From assembly GCA_942490995.1 (NCBI GenBank), contig CALOBG010000145.1:18642-82641 (forward strand): a stretch of 64,000 bases of DNA. The letters run 5' to 3'. Below the pieces are notes generated by a model. It ran no database searches. It was not told where the DNA came from and saw only the letters and a program-made list of their open reading frames with translations. Shown here in pieces: positions 26,443-38,593 of this stretch. The position numbers were made by a program, and so were the translations under genes. How positions within the stretch are numbered: position 1 is the stretch's first letter; each line of letters opens with the position of its first letter. This stretch comes from UBA981 sp942490995 (GTDB lineage: Bacteria; Pseudomonadota; Gammaproteobacteria; Ga0077536).

Positions 26443-27033
26443 ATGACACAACTCTGGTTAATCCCGACCCTGGCCAGCCTGCTGGCGAGCGCATCCGTCA
26501 TGGCCGCGGACGTCGAGGGCGAACAGCTGTTGTTCGTAACGCCGCCGAAATGGGTCGAGGTTTACAACGGCCGAGAGGAAAACCTGTCGACCACGGAATA
26601 CATTCCGCAGAGCGACGACCCCGAACAGTGGAACGAAATGCTGACCATCCAGGTCGTGCTCGGCATGCCTGACGCCAATCCGGAAACCGTGCTCGCCAAC
26701 GTTGCCGTGTCGCTGGCCGAGGAATGTTACGAGTTCGACGCCAAACCCATTCAGCTCGCGGGCGCCGGCGATCTCCCGACGCTGGGCTTGATGCTGCTCT
26801 GCGGTACCCACAGCGAAAGCGGGCGTGGCGAGTTTTCCCTGCTGCGCGGCATCGCCGGCAAACAGAATTTTTACCTGCTGCGCAAAACCTGGCGTACCGA
26901 TACTTATGTCACCAGCGAGGATCCACCGGTGTCCTTGAACGACCGTAAATTCTGGCTCGGTTACCTCGCCTACCTGCGCGTTTGCGATCCCGCCGCCGGC
27001 GACTGCCCGACGGCGGCGGACGACGCCGAGTGA
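26443..27033 (+). CDS. Hypothetical exported protein
   Basis: A 196-residue protein with a signal peptide (LWLIPTLASLLASASVMAA, cleavage about residue 22) and a compact mature part containing four Cys, two of them late (VCDPAAGDC), so probably periplasmic with disulfides. I do not recognise the family. It is 10 bases ahead of the P450 gene and 73 after the HAD gene, suggesting a small operon. Confidence 0.7.
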   Translation: MTQLWLIPTLASLLASASVMAADVEGEQLLFVTPPKWVEVYNGREENLSTTEYIPQSDDPEQWNEMLTIQVVLGMPDANPETVLANVAVSLAEECYEFDAKPIQLAGAGDLPTLGLMLLCGTHSESGRGEFSLLRGIAGKQNFYLLRKTWRTDTYVTSEDPPVSLNDRKFWLGYLAYLRVCDPAAGDCPTAADDAE

Positions 27034-27043
27034 CGGCCGCGCT

Positions 27044-28273
27044 GTGGCGATGGATCTGAGCGCCGCGACGGCCGGCGATTTCGTGCTGGCCGAGGTCGGC
27101 CGTGATTTCGCCCTCGACCCCTACCCCGGCTTCCGCATCCTGCGCGATCACGCGCCGATTTGCCGCCAGCCCGATGGATCTTTCGTCATCAGCCGCTACG
27201 CCGATGTCCTCACCACCTTCGGTGACCCGCAGCTGTTCAGCTCCGACAAGCGCGTCGATTTCAAACCACGTTTCGGCGACAGCCCGCTGTACGAACACCA
27301 TACAACCTCGATCGTGTTCAACGACCCGCCCTATCACACGCGCGTGCGACGCCTGCTGGCGCCGTTTTTCGCCGCGCGCGTGCTGCGCCAGATGGAACAC
27401 AGCATCGGCGCCATGGTCGACAGCCTGCTCGACCGCGCAGCCGCGCGTGGCACCATCGATATCGTCGAAGAATTCGCCAATGTCATACCGCTCAACCTGA
27501 TCGGCGACCTGCTCGGCGTTCCGTATGACGAACGCCAACCCCTGCGCGGCTGGGCCAAAACCATACTCGGCGCACTGGAACCGGTGCGCAGCGCCGCGCA
27601 GCTCGCCGAAGGCAACCAGGCAGTCGAAGACTTCAAGGCGTATCTGCGCGACCTCATCGCGCGCAAACGGGCCGCGCCACCGGGCCCTGACAATATGGAC
27701 GTGTTGTGGGCGCTGGTCGAAGCCAGCGATGCCGGCGAAGGTCTGAGCGAGCTGGAGATCCTGCACAACGCGATTTTTATGCTCAACGCCGGCCATGACA
27801 CCACCGGCAGCCTGATTGCCAACGGCGTCGACCTGCTGCTGCGTTATCCCGACCAGATGCAGCGCCTGCTCGAACAGCCGACCCTGATCAAATCCGCAAT
27901 CGAGGAGATGCTGCGCTTCGAAAGCCCGCTCCAGATCGGCAACCGGCGCACCCGCGCGGACACTCGACTGGGTGGCGTCGATATACCCGCCGGTACGTTT
28001 CTCCATCTGCTGATTGCCGCCGCCGATCGCGACGAGCGTCAGTTCCCGCATGCCGAGCAGTTCGATGTCGGCCGCACCCCGAACAAACACCTCGCTTTCG
28101 CGCACGGCATTCACACCTGCGCGGGCAATTCGGTTGCTCGTATCGAAGCCGCGATCGCGTTCGGCAAACTCCTGCAGCGCTTCCCGCGCCTGCGCCGCGC
28201 CGCGCCGACCGTGCGCCCGGCGCGCTCGCGGTTCCGCATCGTCGAGCAGTTGCTGGTCGAACTCCAACCCTAG
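27044..28273 (+). CDS. Cytochrome P450
   Basis: A 409-residue soluble bacterial P450 (class I size). The I-helix oxygen-activation motif AGHDTT is at about residues 249-254, ExxR is EEMLR (about 288-292), and the heme-binding loop FAHGIHTCAGN has its Cys at about 359. P450s hydroxylate unactivated carbons in terpenoids, fatty acids or steroids; the substrate is not evident. No ferredoxin or ferredoxin reductase is adjacent, so electrons must come from elsewhere. The frame starts with GTG 27044, with an ATG at 27050 equally possible. A palindromic repeat begins directly after its stop. Confidence 0.93.
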   Translation: MAMDLSAATAGDFVLAEVGRDFALDPYPGFRILRDHAPICRQPDGSFVISRYADVLTTFGDPQLFSSDKRVDFKPRFGDSPLYEHHTTSIVFNDPPYHTRVRRLLAPFFAARVLRQMEHSIGAMVDSLLDRAAARGTIDIVEEFANVIPLNLIGDLLGVPYDERQPLRGWAKTILGALEPVRSAAQLAEGNQAVEDFKAYLRDLIARKRAAPPGPDNMDVLWALVEASDAGEGLSELEILHNAIFMLNAGHDTTGSLIANGVDLLLRYPDQMQRLLEQPTLIKSAIEEMLRFESPLQIGNRRTRADTRLGGVDIPAGTFLHLLIAAADRDERQFPHAEQFDVGRTPNKHLAFAHGIHTCAGNSVARIEAAIAFGKLLQRFPRLRRAAPTVRPARSRFRIVEQLLVELQP

Positions 28274-28401
28274 CAGGGTGGTGAATAACTACTGCGGAGG
28301 TCGTGCGCGGCGTTGCGGGTTCGCCCGCGCCTTGCGCCCGACCTTCCTCGCGACGTTTTTCACCACCCTGCTGCAGGCCGGGTGAAGAGCTACTGCGGAC
28401 G
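28274..28401. repeat. Dispersed palindromic repeat (family B), one full and one partial copy
   Basis: A 97-base imperfect palindrome (28274-28370) starts with CAGGGTGGTGAA and ends with its exact complement TTCACCACCCTG; the interior pairs as well (GGTCG...CGACC around a GGGTTCGCCC tip). A partial copy of its left end, GCAGGCCGGGTGAAGAGCTA, follows at 28373. Further copies are at 37431-37482 (inverted) and 63939-64000. Located directly after the P450 stop, it could fold in mRNA and act as a transcription boundary. The rest of 28274-28514 holds no gene. Confidence 0.8.
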
Positions 28402-28491
28402 CCATTCGTGGCGAGCGGGTTTGCTATACCATGGCCGGCAAAGTTGGCGAGCCTGAGCAGTGTGCCGCCGGCAGCAGCAACAGGAGCGCAA

Positions 28492-28518
28492 ATGAACGTT
28501 CAACAGGACTTCGTATGA
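28492..28518 (+). CDS. Possible 8-codon leader ORF overlapping the next start
   Basis: AGGAG lies just ahead of an ATG at 28492 that opens an eight-codon frame (MNVQQDFV) whose TGA overlaps the ATG of the large flavoprotein gene (ATGA at 28515). The leader has the stronger ribosome site of the two; re-initiation at the overlap would translate the big gene. It may simply be chance, or an alternative upstream start in another frame. Confidence 0.3.
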   Translation: MNVQQDFV

Positions 28519-31500
28519 CCGACACCGCGACACTGACCCTGGGTATCCCCGGCTTCACCTACGCGGACCTGTACGAACCGCATGCACTGGCTCGCCTCGG
28601 CGCCGTATTCGACGATTTCCTGGCCGAGTCCGACGGCGATCTGGCGGCGCGCTTTTTTGCCTACCGCGAAAGCGCCGGCGCGGACCTGCCGGCCGAGGCT
28701 ATTTCCGCCATCCTGACCGAGACCGCGCCGCACCTCGGCAGCTTCGTCGCGCGGGTATTCCAGGTCGAGCAGGCATGGCGTGACCAGGGTGCGCTGATCG
28801 TCGACGAAGACGCCATCGTGTTCGGCTTTCGCAACCAGTTCATTGCGCCGCTGGCAAAGCGCTACAAAGGTCAGGACCCTGCCAGTTTCGACCGCGAAGA
28901 GCTGGTCCTCGCCGCCGCCGCGCTGCGCGCCGCCGCTGCCGAAGGCGCGCGCCTGGCTGATGACGATGAGTACCTGAGCGCGCGGGCCGCGGCTATTGTC
29001 AGTGGACAGATTGCCACGCCGGCGGGTTTCCCTGACCGGCTGCGCGCCGCTCACGATGCCTGGTCGGGGCTCGACGACGACGCCCTGCTCGCCGCTGCCT
29101 GCACGGCCCTGGAACAATGGTGTCTGTGCGTGCAGCAGGACCCGGATTTCGCGCCGTTTGCCGCCAACTCCTGGGTCAGTTTCAAACAGCCGGCGCGCAC
29201 CGACTTCGGCCACCTGGTGCATTTCGGCGAGCGCGATCACGGCGGCTACAAAGCCTGGGCAGCAGGCAGCGCCGAGCGGCGGCGGCGCGACGGCTTTGCG
29301 CTTACCGATCATCGCTTCGGTTTACGGCGGGTGCTGTACGAAGTCGATCATTGCATCTACTGCCATGACCGCGACAACGATACCTGCTCGAAAGGCATGC
29401 CGGACAAGAAAAGCGGCGGCTTCAAGACCAATGCCCTTGGGGTCGCCGTCATCGGCTGCCCGTTGGGCGAAAAGATCTCCGAGATGCACGTCGTCAAACG
29501 CGGCGGCGACAACATCGGCGCGCTGGCCTTGATTGTGATCGACAACCCGATGTGTCCCGGCACCGGCCACCGGATCTGCAACGACTGCATGAAGGGCTGC
29601 ATCTACCAGAAAACCGAACCGGTCAATATTCCGCAGATCGAAACGAACGTACTCACCGATGTCCTCAAGCTGCCGTGGGGCTTCGAAATCTATGCGCTGT
29701 TAACGCGCTGGAACCCGCTCAATATCAAGCGCCCGCACCGCCTGCCCTACAACGGCAAAAAGATCCTCGTCGCCGGGCTCGGGCCGGCCGGGTACACCCT
29801 CGCGCACTACCTGCTTAACGAAGGGTTCGCGGTGGTCGGTATCGACGCCCTCAAGCTCGAGCCGTTACCGGCCAAGTTGACCGGCAGCCTGAGCGCGCCA
29901 CCGGAGCCGGTGCGCGATTTTGCCTCGCTTTACGAGGATCTCGACAAACGTACCGTCAATGGCTTTGGCGGCGTCGCCGAATACGGCATCACGGTGCGCT
30001 GGGACAAAAATTTTCTCAAAGTGATCTACCTGACCCTGCTCAGGCAGCGCACATTTCGCGCCTTCGGCGGCGTGCGCTTTGGTGGCAGCATCACCCTCGA
30101 CGACGCCTGGTCGCTGGGCTTCGACCACGTCGCACTCGCGACCGGCGCCGGCAAACCGTCGATCATCGGGCTGAAAAACAACCTCATCCGCGGCATCCGC
30201 AAAGCCTCGGATTTCCTCATGGGTCTGCAGCTCACCGGCGCCGCCAAGGACAACTCGCTGGCCAACCTGCAGGTGCGCCTGCCGGCCGGCGTCATCGGCG
30301 GCGGCCTGACCGCAATCGATACCGCCACCGAAGTGCTGGCCTATTACCCGCGCCAGGTCGAAAAAGTCCTGCGCCGTTACGAACGCCTCGCCGCTGACCT
30401 CGGCGCCGAGACCGTTCGCGCCCGTTACGATGCCGAAGAACTCGCGATCCTCGACGAGGCCCTGAGTCACGGTCACGCCGTGCGCCGCGAACGCGAGCGG
30501 GCGACGCTGGCCGGCGAGCAGCCGGATTTCACCTCCCTGGTACTCGGCTGGGGCGGGGTGACACTGTTCTACCGCAAATCGCTGCAGGACTCGCCTGCTT
30601 ATCGACAGAACCACGAGGAAGTCAACGAAGCGCTTTCGGAAGGGATCGAAATCGCTGCCAATATGAATCCGCTCGAGGCCATCGCCGACGAGCACGGGGC
30701 CTTGTGCGCGGTACGCTTTGAAAGCACCGGTGCGGACAGTGTCAGCGAACTCGAAGTGCCGTTGCGCAGCCTGTTTGTCGCGGCCGGAACCTCGCCGAAT
30801 ATCATCTACGAGCAGGAACACCCGGGAACGTTCGAACTGGACGGCAAGTTTTTCCGCCGCTTCGAACCGGACGCCGAGCATCTCGAGCCGATCGCGGCCG
30901 ACGCCACCACCACGCCCAAACTCGCCAGCGCCTCGCCGCTGACCTCTTATCGCGACGGCGCGCGCCGGGTCAGCTTCTATGGCGACAACCATCCGGTTTA
31001 TGCCGGCAACGTGGTCAAGGCCATGGCCAGCGCGAAGGACGGTTATCCCTACATCGTGGATCTGTTCAGCGAGGCCATCGCCAGCCTCGACAGCGCCGGA
31101 CAGGCGCAGCGCGAAGTACAGCTACGACGCTTCATGCAGCGCCTCGAAGAGGACCTGGTCGCAACCGTGGTCGCGGTCAACCGCCTGACCCCGACCATCA
31201 TCGAGGTTATCGTGCACGCGCCAGCGGCGGCCGCCAAGTTCGAACCCGGCCAGTTTTACCGCGTGCAGAACCCGGAAGCCTTCGCGCCGCGCGCCGAGGA
31301 TACCGTGCTGTCGCCGGAAGGGCTGGCGCTGACCGGCGCCTGGGTCGACAAGGAACAAGGTCTGATTTCGCTGATCGCACTGGAGATGGGCGCCTCGTCG
31401 CGCCTGCTGGCGCGCTGCCGGCCCGGTGATCCGCTGATCGTGATGGGCGTCACCGGCACGCCGACGAATATTCCCCCCGGCGGCACGGTTATGCTGATCG

Positions 31501-32129
31501 GTGGCGGTCTCGGCAATGCGGTGCTGTTTTCGATCGGCAAGGCGCTGCGCGCGGCCGGCTGCCGCGTGCTGTATTTCGCCGGTTACAAACGCGCCCAGGA
31601 CGTATTCAAGATGGCCGATATCGAAGCCGCGGCAGACCTCGTGATCTGGGCCGTCGACCCGGGCCCCGGCGTGACACCGGTGCCGACCGGCCGCGGCCAG
31701 GACCGCAGCTACATCGGCAATGTCGTGAAAGCCATGGTGGCTTATGCCGAAGGTCAACTCGGCCCGACCGATATCCCGCTCAATGAAGTCGACGAATTGA
31801 TCGTGATCGGCTCGGACCTGATGATGGCAGCCGTCAAACAGGCCCGCCACGACGTACTCGCGCCGTACCTGAAGAAGGATCACGTCGCGATCGGTTCGAT
31901 CAACTCACCCATGCAGTGCATGATGAAAGGCGTATGTGCGCAGTGCCTGTGTAAACACGTCGATCCGGTCAGCGGCGAGATCTCGTTCGTGTATTCCTGC
32001 TACAACCAGGACCAGCCACTCGACCGGGTCGACTTCCCCAACCTGCGCGCGCGCCTGCGCCAGAACTCAGTGCAGGAAAAACTTTCCAACCTGTGGCTCG
32101 ATCACCTGCTCAATCGCGGCACTAATTAG
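28515..32129 (+). CDS. Giant iron-sulfur flavoprotein: GltD-like plus PyrK/FNR-like oxidoreductase
   Basis: A 1204-residue protein. Residues 1-270 are helical and unassigned. Next is a cysteine-rich section (C280-x2-C283-x7-C, a CP, then RICNDCMKGC near 355-365) resembling the Fe-S domain of glutamate-synthase small subunit and NfnL. An FAD site, VAGLGPAGYTLAHYL, is at about 417-431 and an NAD(P) site, VIGGGLTAIDTATEV, at about 594. From about 885 a ferredoxin-reductase/PyrK-like domain (PGQFYRVQNPEAF; GGGLGNAVLFSIG) ends in a Cys cluster (CMMKGVCAQCLC ... C) for a 2Fe-2S cluster. This joins the two halves found as separate NfnL/NfnS or GltD/PyrK subunits, in the order large-then-small. Likely it transfers electrons between NAD(P)H and a ferredoxin or quinone-type partner. 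Whether it bifurcates electrons cannot be said. Confidence 0.85.
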   Translation: MTDTATLTLGIPGFTYADLYEPHALARLGAVFDDFLAESDGDLAARFFAYRESAGADLPAEAISAILTETAPHLGSFVARVFQVEQAWRDQGALIVDEDAIVFGFRNQFIAPLAKRYKGQDPASFDREELVLAAAALRAAAAEGARLADDDEYLSARAAAIVSGQIATPAGFPDRLRAAHDAWSGLDDDALLAAACTALEQWCLCVQQDPDFAPFAANSWVSFKQPARTDFGHLVHFGERDHGGYKAWAAGSAERRRRDGFALTDHRFGLRRVLYEVDHCIYCHDRDNDTCSKGMPDKKSGGFKTNALGVAVIGCPLGEKISEMHVVKRGGDNIGALALIVIDNPMCPGTGHRICNDCMKGCIYQKTEPVNIPQIETNVLTDVLKLPWGFEIYALLTRWNPLNIKRPHRLPYNGKKILVAGLGPAGYTLAHYLLNEGFAVVGIDALKLEPLPAKLTGSLSAPPEPVRDFASLYEDLDKRTVNGFGGVAEYGITVRWDKNFLKVIYLTLLRQRTFRAFGGVRFGGSITLDDAWSLGFDHVALATGAGKPSIIGLKNNLIRGIRKASDFLMGLQLTGAAKDNSLANLQVRLPAGVIGGGLTAIDTATEVLAYYPRQVEKVLRRYERLAADLGAETVRARYDAEELAILDEALSHGHAVRRERERATLAGEQPDFTSLVLGWGGVTLFYRKSLQDSPAYRQNHEEVNEALSEGIEIAANMNPLEAIADEHGALCAVRFESTGADSVSELEVPLRSLFVAAGTSPNIIYEQEHPGTFELDGKFFRRFEPDAEHLEPIAADATTTPKLASASPLTSYRDGARRVSFYGDNHPVYAGNVVKAMASAKDGYPYIVDLFSEAIASLDSAGQAQREVQLRRFMQRLEEDLVATVVAVNRLTPTIIEVIVHAPAAAAKFEPGQFYRVQNPEAFAPRAEDTVLSPEGLALTGAWVDKEQGLISLIALEMGASSRLLARCRPGDPLIVMGVTGTPTNIPPGGTVMLIGGGLGNAVLFSIGKALRAAGCRVLYFAGYKRAQDVFKMADIEAAADLVIWAVDPGPGVTPVPTGRGQDRSYIGNVVKAMVAYAEGQLGPTDIPLNEVDELIVIGSDLMMAAVKQARHDVLAPYLKKDHVAIGSINSPMQCMMKGVCAQCLCKHVDPVSGEISFVYSCYNQDQPLDRVDFPNLRARLRQNSVQEKLSNLWLDHLLNRGTN

Positions 32130-32142
32130 CGCCAGGGCCTGT

Positions 32143-32691
32143 TCAGTCGGCGAGCCCGGGGCTGCTCAGCAGGCGGCGCAGATTGCGTGAGATCGCGTTC
32201 GGGCCGAGCCATTGTTCGAGCAGCGCCTGCATCAGGCCGAAGCCGGGGTCATTCAGGATCACCTCGTCGTTGAGTCGCACTTCGGTACCGGTTCCGGGCA
32301 CGAACCCGAACTGCAACTCATCGCCGGCGCCGGCGGCACGGAACGCGGACTTCATGCGTTTGAACATTTCACCATTCAGTTCATCGCTCAGCGTCTCGCG
32401 CCAGCGCGCCGGCATGTCGTCGGGCAGGTTGTCGATCAGCACCGTAACGCGGATAACCTTGGCGGTCCGTTGGTCGACGATCCGCGCGCGATCACTGCTC
32501 GTTTCGGGCAAATACAGTGCGCAGCGATACACATCTGTCCACAGGATCTCGCGTTCGCCGTAGCCGTTGAGGTGCAGGCTGAGGCCGCGATATTCGATCT
32601 GCGGCGCAACCGCGGCAGGCGCTGGCGCGGCACAAACGAGCGTGAAAAAAAACAGCGCCAAGCTGGGCCGAAAAAGGGTTCCGCGATCCAT
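32143..32691 (-). CDS. Exported chalcone-isomerase-like protein
   Basis: A 182-residue protein with a signal peptide (SLALFFFTLVCAAPAPAAVA) and a domain beginning YRGLSLHLNGYGEREILWTD followed by VYRCALYLPE, the pattern of bacterial chalcone-isomerase-like periplasmic proteins (Chalcone_3). These are not known to isomerise chalcones; they may bind fatty acids. It converges on the large flavoprotein gene with 13 bases between stops. Start ATG 32691. Confidence 0.8.
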   Translation of the reverse strand: MDRGTLFRPSLALFFFTLVCAAPAPAAVAPQIEYRGLSLHLNGYGEREILWTDVYRCALYLPETSSDRARIVDQRTAKVIRVTVLIDNLPDDMPARWRETLSDELNGEMFKRMKSAFRAAGAGDELQFGFVPGTGTEVRLNDEVILNDPGFGLMQALLEQWLGPNAISRNLRRLLSSPGLAD

Positions 32692-32900
32692 GATTTATTC
32701 ACCTGCGAGGAACACGAAGCCTATCATGCAGCGCCGCGTGCGGGGCGCGCTATGATGCTGGCAGGGTCGATAGCGGCTCGCTTCGGTCACCATTCGTTGC
32801 GCGAAGCTTCGTGAAGCCATAGCGCGAATATTGCTAATATTTCGATCCCAATGTGTTCGCTGACGACGGAACCCGCAGCTGCGAGAGGCGCCCTCGAGCC

Positions 32901-34034
32901 ATGACAACGACGACCGATCACGGCACGGCCACGCCGCCACTGCGCCGCACGCCGCTGTACGCCCTGCACCAGCAGCTCGGCGGGCGACTGGTCGAGTTCG
33001 GCGGCTATGCGATGCCGCTCCAGTACGGCGACAGCATTCGCGAGGAACACCTGCATACGCGCGCCCATGCCGGCCTGTTCGATGTGTCGCACATGGGCCA
33101 GATCAACGTCGCGGGGCCGCCGGCGGCGCTGGAAAACCTGGTCACCGGCGATATCGACGGGCTCGCCGATTATCAGCAACGCTACACGCTGCTGACCAAC
33201 GACAACGGCGGCATCATCGACGACCTGATGGTCACGCGGCTGCCGGATCGCCTGCACCTGGTCGTCAACGCGGCTTACCGGGACAGCGATCTGCACCACC
33301 TCGAAACCGGACTGGCCGGCTTGTGTACAGTCAGCGCGCAAGCCGAGCGGGCCCTGCTCGCGCTGCAGGGACCGCAGGCCGCCGAGGTCATCGCGGCGTT
33401 CGAACCCGCACTGGCCACGATCGCGTTCATGTCGAGCCTGGCCTGCCGCCTGGACGGCATACCCTGTCTGGTGAGCCGTTCCGGCTACTGTGGCGAGGAC
33501 GGCTACGAAATTTCGCTTCCCGGCGACGCCGCTGAAACCCTGGCGCGCGCGCTGCTCGACGACGCGCGCGTGAAACCGATCGGGCTCGGCGCGCGCGATT
33601 CGCTGCGCCTCGAAGCCGGTTTGTGCCTGGCCGGCAGCGACATTACCGCGCAGACCAGCCCCGCCGAAGCCGGCCTCGGCTGGACGATTGCAAAAAAATA
33701 TCGCGACCTGCCGGCGGTCGCCGCGCGGTTCCCCGGCGCCACCCGTATCCTCGCCGAATTGCGTAGTGGGCCGGCGCGCAAGCGCGTCGGCCTGCGACCA
33801 AAATCAGGCGTCCCGCTGCGCGCGGAAATGATCCTGCACGATCACGACGGCCGCGAAGTCGGCGCGGTCAGCTCCGGCAGTTTCGGCGCAACGCTCGGCC
33901 ATCCGGTCGCGATGGGCTATGTCCTGAGTGACCTTGCCGCGCCCGGTACCCGGCTCGGCGTGACCATCCGCGCCCGCAGCCACACTGTCGACGTGGTCGC
34001 CTTGCCATTTGTCCGGCACCGCTACTTCCGTTGA
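32901..34034 (+). CDS. gcvT: Glycine cleavage system T protein (aminomethyltransferase)
   Basis: A 377-residue tetrahydrofolate-dependent aminomethyltransferase that releases ammonia from the H-protein-bound intermediate and forms methylene-THF. The N-terminus RRTPLYALHQQLGGRLVEFG and GLFDVSHMGQ are diagnostic; SGYCGEDGYEI holds the conserved Glu region, and GLGARDSLRLEAGLCL the folate-site Asp-Arg. First gene of gcvT-gcvH-gcvP. ATG 32901 is chosen from family alignment. The upstream 209 bases show a TAATAT box (32835-32840) but no recognisable glycine riboswitch. Confidence 0.97.
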   Translation: MTTTTDHGTATPPLRRTPLYALHQQLGGRLVEFGGYAMPLQYGDSIREEHLHTRAHAGLFDVSHMGQINVAGPPAALENLVTGDIDGLADYQQRYTLLTNDNGGIIDDLMVTRLPDRLHLVVNAAYRDSDLHHLETGLAGLCTVSAQAERALLALQGPQAAEVIAAFEPALATIAFMSSLACRLDGIPCLVSRSGYCGEDGYEISLPGDAAETLARALLDDARVKPIGLGARDSLRLEAGLCLAGSDITAQTSPAEAGLGWTIAKKYRDLPAVAARFPGATRILAELRSGPARKRVGLRPKSGVPLRAEMILHDHDGREVGAVSSGSFGATLGHPVAMGYVLSDLAAPGTRLGVTIRARSHTVDVVALPFVRHRYFR

Positions 34035-34097
34035 CCGTCGTATAGCCGGCATCGCACAAGCACCCATGCACAATCACACCCACTACGGAGTAACCAG

Positions 34098-34475
34098 ATG
34101 AGCACCCTCAAATTCACGCGCGAACATGAGTGGCTGCGCCTCGAGGACGACGGCAGCGTTGTGATCGGGATCACTGACTACGCTCAGGAGCAGCTCGGCG
34201 ATATCGTTTACGTCGAACTGCCGGACGCCGGTCAGCACCTCGATCAATCCGCCCAGCTCGCGGTGATTGAATCGGTCAAGGCGGTCGGCGAAATCAACAT
34301 GCCGCTGGCCGGCACCGTCAACGCGATCAACGCCACCCTTGCCGACACACCGGAACTGGTCAACAGTGCACCGCTCGGCGAGGGCTGGCTGCTGCGCATC
34401 ATGCCGGATGACGCCAGCGGCCTCGATGCCTACATGGATGACGCCGCCTACCAGGCTTACCTCGGCGAGCTGTGA
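34098..34475 (+). CDS. gcvH: Glycine cleavage system H protein
   Basis: A 125-residue lipoyl carrier protein. The lipoylated Lys sits in VIESVKAVGEINMPLAG at about residue 60, and the EHEWLRLEDDGSVVIGITDYAQ start is typical. It shuttles the aminomethyl group from GcvP to GcvT. It is 63 bases downstream of gcvT and 37 bases upstream of gcvP, within one operon. Confidence 0.97.
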   Translation: MSTLKFTREHEWLRLEDDGSVVIGITDYAQEQLGDIVYVELPDAGQHLDQSAQLAVIESVKAVGEINMPLAGTVNAINATLADTPELVNSAPLGEGWLLRIMPDDASGLDAYMDDAAYQAYLGEL

Positions 34476-34512
34476 GGACGGGGGTCGGACCCTGGCCGGC
34501 CGGAGATCGGAC

Positions 34513-37404
<2,892 letters not shown>

Positions 37405-37430
37405 GCACCTTCCGACGCCAGACGCGGGCT

Positions 37431-37482
37431 ACTCCGCAACGCCGGGCACGACCTCCGTAGTAGTTTTTCGCCAGCCTGCTAG
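37431..37482. repeat. Inverted partial copy of palindromic repeat family B
   Basis: Read on the minus strand this is CTAGCAGGCTGGCGAAAAAC followed by TACTACGGAGGTCGTGCCCG, about 85% identical to the left half of the palindrome at 28274 and to the copy at 63939. It lies between gcvP and the permease gene and overlaps the region where that gene's promoter or ribosome site would be. Confidence 0.75.
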
Positions 37483-37493
37483 ACTTGCGCGCC

Positions 37494-38582
37494 ATGAGCT
37501 GTTGTCCCCCCGGTGATCCCCCGGCTGCCCCCGCTGTATCTTCCACCAGCAGTTGCAGCGGCGGCTCGGCTGCAGGTCGCGATCGTCTGCTGATTGGCAG
37601 CGCCACGATCATCATTATCGGCTACGGCCTGCACCTTGCCTTTGCCGCCGCTGACCTTCATCCGGCGCTGATCGGCGGCTTCAGCCACGGTATTTTCGAC
37701 GTCATCAACACCATCTGGTGGGGCATCGTGCTGGGGGTGGTGATGGTCGGCGCGCTGTCGAAAGTGCCGCGCGAATTTGTCATCGCAACACTCGGCCCGC
37801 CGGGTGCCGGCGGCATCATGCGCGCGGCGGTCGCAGGCGTGCTGCTGGATCTGTGCAGCCACGGCATCCTGATGGTTGCGGCCAAACTGTATGAGCGCGG
37901 TGCGTCGACCGGCCAGGTCATCGCCTTTCTTATCGCCAGTCCGTGGAACTCGCTGTCGCTGACCCTGATCCTGGTCGCCTTGCTGGGATTACCGTGGACC
38001 CTGCTGTTTATCGCCCTGTCGATGGTCATCGCGGTCATCACCGGCTTCGCTTTTGAAGCCCTGGTCGGCGCCGGCCGCCTGCCATCCAACCCCAACCAGC
38101 GCGACCTGCCGCAGGACTTCCGTTTCTGGCCGGAAGCGCGCACGGCGCTCGCCGGCGCAAGCTGTACGCCAACCGCACTGGCGGGCATGCTGCGCGCCGG
38201 CGTCAGCGACTCACGCATGGTCATGCGCTGGATCCTGTTCGGCGTGGTGCTGGCCGCGCTGGTTCGCGCGGTTTTTGATCCGAGCACGTTCGCGGCCTGG
38301 TTCGGACCGACCCTCGGCGGACTGGCGTTGACCGTACTGGGTGCGACCATCATCGAAGTCTGTTCCGAGGGTTCGGCGCCGATCGCCGGCGATCTGTTCG
38401 CGCGGGCCGGCGCGCCCGGCAATGCGTTCGCATTCCTGATGGCCGGCGTGTCTACCGATTACACCGAGATCCTGGTTCTGCGCGAGATGGCCGGGTCGTG
38501 GAAGTTTGCCCTCTTCCTGCCCCTGCTCAGCCTGCCGCAGATCGTAGTGCTCGGCTGGCTGCTGAACGAGGTCCCGGTCTGA
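37494..38582 (+). CDS. ArsP-like permease (UPF0718/DUF318 family)
   Basis: A 362-residue membrane protein with about eight helices. The N-terminal half (HGIFDVINTIWWGIVLGVVMVGAL...) and the conserved CSHGILMVAAKLYERGASTGQ and later STDYTEILVLREM motifs belong to the permease family that includes ArsP, an efflux protein for organoarsenicals, and other members of unknown substrate. The cytoplasmic N-terminus carries two adjacent Cys and a third at CSGG, which could bind metal. ATG 37494 is preferred over TTG 37485. A transglycosylase gene follows without a clear gap. Confidence 0.75.
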   Translation: MSCCPPGDPPAAPAVSSTSSCSGGSAAGRDRLLIGSATIIIIGYGLHLAFAAADLHPALIGGFSHGIFDVINTIWWGIVLGVVMVGALSKVPREFVIATLGPPGAGGIMRAAVAGVLLDLCSHGILMVAAKLYERGASTGQVIAFLIASPWNSLSLTLILVALLGLPWTLLFIALSMVIAVITGFAFEALVGAGRLPSNPNQRDLPQDFRFWPEARTALAGASCTPTALAGMLRAGVSDSRMVMRWILFGVVLAALVRAVFDPSTFAAWFGPTLGGLALTVLGATIIEVCSEGSAPIAGDLFARAGAPGNAFAFLMAGVSTDYTEILVLREMAGSWKFALFLPLLSLPQIVVLGWLLNEVPV

Positions 38583-38593
38583 CCGCGCTGCCC

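Noticed and set aside
32700..32900. Glycine riboswitch ahead of gcvT
   Set aside because: gcv operons are often controlled this way, but I could not find the conserved GGCGCCGAAGG core or its paired stems; only a short GAGAGGCGCC fragment is present.
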